NCBI GenBank assembly: GCA_030272585.1
Contig: BSYQ01000001.1
Span: 1,302,001-1,366,000, forward strand
DNA length: 64,000 nt
Source of the DNA: Bryopsis sp. KO-2023
Lineage: Eukaryota > Chlorophyta > Ulvophyceae > Bryopsidales > Bryopsidaceae
Reading direction: 5' to 3'
The position numbers and the translations under genes are program-made. This document shows, piece by piece, positions 57,900 to 64,000 of this stretch (position 1 is its first letter; each line of letters begins with the position of its first letter). The notes below the pieces were generated by a model, which made no database searches, was not told where the DNA came from, and worked only from the letters and a program-made list of their open reading frames with translations.

Positions 57900-60679
57900 A
57901 TGCGTCACCGGATTTTGATGGTCAGCGACTTCTTCTACCCTAATTTTGGAGGCGTCGAGAGCCACATTTACCAATTATCGCAGTGCTTGATCAAACTGGG
58001 CCACAAGGTAGACCCAATGATTGTGATTCCAACATTTGATCCTCACTGTTGAAAGCAACACCAAGAGGCGGCTGTTTTGCTTTCCAGCCCTCAGCTGAGA
58101 AAACTGATTCAAAAAGTAGATGATTTGGTTGATGCTGTTATTCTGTCTGGCCCATCCACTGATTGTGTACATTTCCAAGAAAAGAAGCGCTAAGGAATGG
58201 CTCAAATCAAGCCAAAAATCTTTTGATCCAGAACTGCAGAAAAAATTTCTGATGCATTGTGACAGGTGGTGATATTGACACATGCCTATGGTGAAAGAAC
58301 TGGGGTGAGGTATTTGACAGAAGGCCTGAAGGTGGGTTTCAAAATTCAAGAGTGGCTAATAATTAACAAAAAAACTCTGTCGTGATTCTTCAAGAAACAA
58401 AATGTCCCTGAATTGATTCAAAAAAGATAAAACAATAAAACAAAACAAAAAAACAAAACAAAATAATAAAACAATTAATAACTAAGTTTAGCAGCTGGGA
58501 TGTTCTGCAGGTGTACTATGCTGCCCGGCCGCCATTCTACCTTCAGAGCTCTTTCCCAACTTTTTTTGGGGGATTCAGGTTGTTAAGATCAGTGTTGATT
58601 CGAGAAAAAATCACTCTGGTGCATTCACACCAAGCCTTCTCGATGCTCGGTGATCAGGCTGTCGTGTACGCTCGAACCATGGGCTACAAGGTCTGAAAAA
58701 AAAAGCAAAATTTTTTACTTTTAAAAAACCAAAAAAAAACCAAAAACAACCGGGCACTGTATTTATATGTTTACTATGTATCAACTGTATGTATGTGACC
58801 ACCACCTTTTTCCACCAAAATCAACAAGAAAATTCATTAAGATATGAGTTCGTTTCCGATATGATTTGCATATGAAAAAAAATAGTGAAAAAAACAAGCC
58901 ATGATGATGAGTTGAAGTGCTACAATTGTTATTGAATGAAGATTGGGTTTGGATGGGTGGGCAGGTGGTGTTCACAGATCATTCCCTGTTTGGGTTTGCC
59001 GATCTAGCCAGCATCGTGATCAATAAAATCATGAAATATGTGCTGTGTGATGCGCATGGCGTGATTTGCGTGTCGCACACCAGCAAGGAGAACATCGTTT
59101 TGAGGGCTTGCATCCCCCCCTCGAGAGTTTATGTCATTCCTAATGGTACATTTCCACCAGACGAAACTTATTCTGATCACTGCTTTTTTCATATATATTT
59201 TTGAATTTGATATGACGGGATGGTCCCCATCGATTTTATACACAGGGTTTTTGGCTCGTGTTTTCTGTCTCAATTTTGGCCACGAAGATGTTGCTCTTAT
59301 TTTTGTTTCTTTGACCGATGGATTTGCGTGTGTGTGATGTGTAGCTGTGGATGCGCGCCATTTTGAGCCTCTAGAATTTCCTCGTAATGATGGATTCGTG
59401 ACAATCGTTTCCCTGACCAGGCTTGTGTACAGAAAAGGCCTCGACCTGATAGCCGCCATAATGCCTGAAGTGATCCGAAAGCACCCAAACGTGCGAATCA
59501 TCATATGTAGGGAACCCCAATTCACCGCAACTTGTCTTTTCGTTAGATGGAGCGTATGTCAGAAATCGAGTTCTTTCTAGAATCGCATTGTGTTTCTGAA
59601 GGTTTGGAATTTTTTCGTTTGGACCTGAGCGACAAGCAACTGGCCCTATGAAGCGGTTGGATGATTGATTGTGTAATGGCAAGCTGTGGAAAGCCTTTCA
59701 TCTGGGATGTACGGTATGTGGGTTTGATCAGGTGGCGATGGGCCCAAAAAGAAGCTTCTTGAGGAGGTGATTGCCAGAGAGGAGTTGGAGGGCAGAGTGG
59801 AACTATTGCCTGGTGTTCCCCACAACAAAGCCAGAAGCATTCTGGTAAGTCCAAGGATGGATACTTTGCCGAAAACAGAATTGCTGTCAGCTGGGCGATG
59901 CGTTTCTCAAAAAGTGATCTTTTGAGTTCTATTGTTGCAGGAAGGGTAGAACCATCCTCCGTGTCGGGAGGTTAAACTTCTTGCATTTTTTTGGTTTGTT
60001 TTCAAGGTCAAGGGGGATATATTCTTGAACGCATCCTTGACGGAGGCATTTTGTATAGCCATCGTGGAGGCAGCATCAGCGGGCCTTCGGGTGGTGTCGA
60101 CCAAAGTGGGGGGTGTTCCAGAGGTGCGCAACCCATTTTCAAAAAGTCGGGGGTGGTTCTTTGATCAGATTGTTGATGGTAACTTCAACCTCAGTCCAAC
60201 CCTTTAAAGAACAACCCCTGGTTTTTTCCAGGTTCAAAAATTGTGAATTCAAACTGGGGAATTTGGAGTGTAACTGCTGTTTTGAAGCAACTCTCCGTAG
60301 TAACTGCTGTCAACAGGTGCTGCCTTCGGACATGATGTTATTGGCGGAACCCAACCCTCAATCTTTGCTGGATGGGTTGGACTCAGCCATTGAATCCATA
60401 AGCACCGTCGATCCCTGGAAGCAACACGCGAAGGTGGAAAAAATGTACAGTTGGCAGCGGGTTGCTGAGAGAACTGAACAGGTGTACGATGAGGTTTGTC
60501 GGAGCGACAGGGATGACTCCATGTTGGCAAGATTGGTTAGATTCCATAGGTGTGGTTTCGTCGCTGGGAAGATATTTTGTTTTCTGTCCTCCATGCATCA
60601 TATGTATTGGAGGTTGGTGGAGTGGTGGGATCCTGCTGATGAAATAGACATCGCACCAGATTTGTCTTTCGGTGGATAG
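57900..60679 (+). CDS. PIGA: PIG-A, catalytic subunit of GPI-GlcNAc transferase
   Basis: Eight exons: 57900-58007, 58266-58331, 58511-58690, 58965-59145, 59345-59506, 59732-59844, 60007-60123, 60317-60679 (1290 nt, 429 residues; human 484). First step of GPI-anchor synthesis: transfer of GlcNAc to phosphatidylinositol on the cytosolic ER face. Conserved blocks in order: [114 protein letters not shown], and [33 protein letters not shown] with the EX7E catalytic pair. The C-terminus has one hydrophobic stretch ([18 protein letters not shown]). Start chosen at the ATG just before MVSDFF. Confidence 0.95.
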
Positions 60680-61316
60680 ACGATTTTAGCACTTTTTTGG
60701 AAGGGGGATGGGGTTTTGGGGGATGTACAAGTAGTGTAAAAGTGCCAAGAAGCTTTTAACTTTGTGGAGGCAGTTCTGATGGCCTCTGGATTGCACGCAT
60801 CAATGTTGATGCGTCTGTCTGCCAAGTCAAGCAGATCACATAGCTGTTTCACATAATGGAATATGTCTTACATGTGGATTTGATTGCGTTTGGTGCTTTT
60901 TTTCCCCTTAAGAAAATGGGACCAACGAATGCAAGGAACTCTCCTATTTCATTGACATTGCTTAAACCAAGCTGGAATTCCAGTGCATCCACATGCAAGG
61001 GAGAGTGACTGTGATCTATCAAATGGTGAATTTCGCTGTTTTGTGCTGGGTATTTGATGTCCAATCGCATCAACATATTGTGAAACAAATCCCAAGGGTT
61101 GGTTGTCATGAATCTGACAATAATCCCATTCATTTGAACTTGCTGTGATTCAATTTCTATACAGTTGGAAAAAAAGAAAAGAAAAACACTCACCGTACAG
61201 TTATTCTCCAAGACTTCACTTTCTTGATTTGGGATCCCCCCCCCTCCTCCCAAAAAAAAGGAAAAAGAGGAAATTACAAAATTCTGACTACCCATGGCAG
61301 CCATCTGTGTCCCCAG
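60680..61316. other. convergent intergenic, no gene seen
   Basis: 640 bases between converging PIG-A and Nudix genes. G-rich near 60700-60722 (PIG-A sense) and C-rich at 61236-61247 (G-rich on the Nudix sense strand). A minus-strand open frame here has no similarity. Confidence 0.5.
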
Positions 61317-62289
<973 letters not shown>

Positions 62290-64000
62290 GCCCTGTCATT
62301 TCAGCACACAGCACACTTTTTTAGTTGAATTCCTGCCAATTCGGTGCTCAAAGTAGCACACATGGTGCCTCTGTGCTGTGTAATGTGGGGAATAAGGGGG
62401 CCTTTTGACAATTGACTTTTAACTGTTTTGTTCAAAGATTCGCCAACTGGCTGAGTAGGGAGGAGGCAGGTGTTTGCAGATACTCACGGGGAAGCCAGTT
62501 CACATCAATTCGAGCACGGTGTCGGAATCCTTACCGAAACCTGAATCGCCGCAATTTTGGGAAGAATCCAATCTGGGGCGAGGACACAGCTATTTGGGGG
62601 TGTATTCCCTGTTTGGCAGAATCGTTCGGGATGGAGATTTCTTTGGATCCGAGTGCAGTGTTGGTGGGGAAAACTGAATGTCAGGGACTTCTCCACATCC
62701 ACTGTAGAACGGATGTAGAAAACTTCGAGTGCGCATGTGCGATAATTATGGTCTATAACAGAGCCAGTTGTGGGAGATTGTACTGATTGAACGTTATAGT
62801 TGGTGTTTCATGGTGCGACTGGGAGGAGTTGGTAGTGAGAGTTAGTTGAAGGAGAAGTTGTATCAGTGTTGGGTAGAAACAGTTAGCCGAGCCGAGACTA
62901 TAAAAGAAGACGAACTATTCTCAAAGCATCTTCATCTGTAACCAGTCATCCATTGGGTCGCTCCTCATTGAGCACGTCTTCGAACCACATATGGTCCGCC
63001 AGATCCAGTCATGTTTGCTGATTGGTTGGGATGGCATGAGCCTGGTGAATAACATTCTTGTTAATATTTCACAGGATTTCAGGACAAGTTGTACATCTTT
63101 CTGCGACTTTCTTTCCGGGAACATTTACACATGCAATGTGGAGGAGCAAAACACTGTTTCTTTATTCTTTTGATGTGGAAGCCAGCGTTTTTGTACCTTC
63201 TCACATTCAAAAGGTTGAATTTTGAGTGCCGATATATCATGAAAAGGAAGCCGAGAGAAAGAAATGCTTAAAAAACATAGTTTACCGCGTTGATGTTCAG
63301 CCCACAACAGATTATTCAACCATGAAACAACTTCCCAGGTCAGCCAACTGCAGCCTCTTCCCAGCCTCTATTTCAACATTTAAGCCTTCTTTACCCTCTC
63401 ATCAATGCGAGATCCCTGAATCGGGGTTTGACATTTCTCTGTGGCCTTTTTCTGGCCCCCAACACTCCTAACTAAACATTGTTTCCCTCCAGAACTCCCA
63501 CCATTTGCAAGCAGTTGGTCAAGAACCCCTCGACCACAGGAGCTCCTCGCCACTCCATATATATATATATAGCATCCTCCCATGTCAAAATTAAAGCCAC
63601 CAGTGGCTGCAGAACTGTTTTTGCCCGACCAGTGTGCTTTTGATCTGTTCCCAAATGCTCCCAGCCCCATTGCTCATCGAAAATCCTTCCTTTCAGTTTC
63701 CCTCCCCCTTTTTTTTCTGGTCTCCATACATCTTTTTTTCATTTCTTTGTCCTGACGCAGTAGCCCATCCCAACATCCAGCCAGACATTGAGGAAGACCT
63801 CTCTCCCTTTCTCCAACACATTCCTCTCCTTCCTTCATCCCATGCTTGAATTATAGATCATTTTTTTTGGATCTTGCCCTTTTTTCTTTGCTTCTTACAG
63901 AAGTGCCGGAGTCCATTGACTGGTTGATCACCAGCAACTGATACTTTTGGGCATTTTCCTAAACTGTTTCTCCTGCCAGAATAGCCTGATTTACACTCCA
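62290..64000. other. end of window; probable partial gene on the minus strand, unresolved
   Basis: No complete gene recognised. On the minus strand a short exon-like segment near 63948-63898 (YQLLVINQSMDSGTS) ends at a good donor (GTAAGA), suggesting an interior exon of a gene that continues beyond the window. Downstream exons are not clear: 63670-63380 is open but contains a TA repeat (63560-63571), and 63050-62921 has an acceptor followed by an open frame. On the plus strand 62474-62677 is open without similarity. Confidence 0.3.

Overview
This is a stretch of eukaryotic nuclear genome. Nearly every gene is cut by short spliceosomal introns (mostly 60-450 bp, GT-AG, a few GC-AG). Intergenic DNA is rich in homopolymers and genes sit on both strands, about one per 2.7 kb. 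I assembled exon chains by hand from splice sites and reading phase. For most genes the summed exon length is divisible by three and the protein aligns with a known family over its full length. The cell has a plastid: there are a plastid-type lysophosphatidate acyltransferase, a GDT1/PAM71-type ion transporter, an aspartate-semialdehyde dehydrogenase with a classic transit peptide, and a protein family I otherwise know only from plants and algae. The transit peptides have no preceding signal peptide, which favours a primary-plastid alga (green, streptophyte or glaucophyte-like). The sequence does not fix the lineage.

Layout. 0-14 kb: end of tRNA-splicing endonuclease subunit 54, a LURP-one-related protein, then three genes built from SpoVS-like domains (2.8-4.1 kb minus, 4.3-5.5 kb plus, 11.5-13.6 kb plus), with an H-type lectin, an ELMO-domain protein and an unknown secreted protein between them. 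14-34 kb: prolyl 4-hydroxylase, calmodulin-like protein, conserved plastid protein, short-chain dehydrogenase, F-box protein, a 2.7 kb gene-poor low-complexity block, penta-EF-hand protein, plastid LPAAT, and GDT1-like transporter. 34-64 kb: proteasome lid subunit RPN5, mitochondrial i-AAA protease (FtsH4/YME1 type), DP partner of E2F, RPN10-like and RPN13-like proteasome ubiquitin receptors that read as one continuous exon chain, aspartate-semialdehyde dehydrogenase, METTL16-type m6A methyltransferase with an unusual N-terminus, PIG-A, and a NUDT15-like Nudix hydrolase.

Most genes are unrelated housekeeping genes that share divergent promoters. The standout is the SpoVS cluster. SpoVS is a small bacterial Alba-fold protein normally present as one ~86-residue domain. 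Here three clustered paralogues carry two, two and four copies in strict A-B alternation. Each has an Arg-rich, transit-like N-terminus and a phase-2 first intron. Two of them share a 197 bp bidirectional promoter with a perfect 9-bp inverted repeat near its centre. The RPN10-RPN13 arrangement is the second point of interest.
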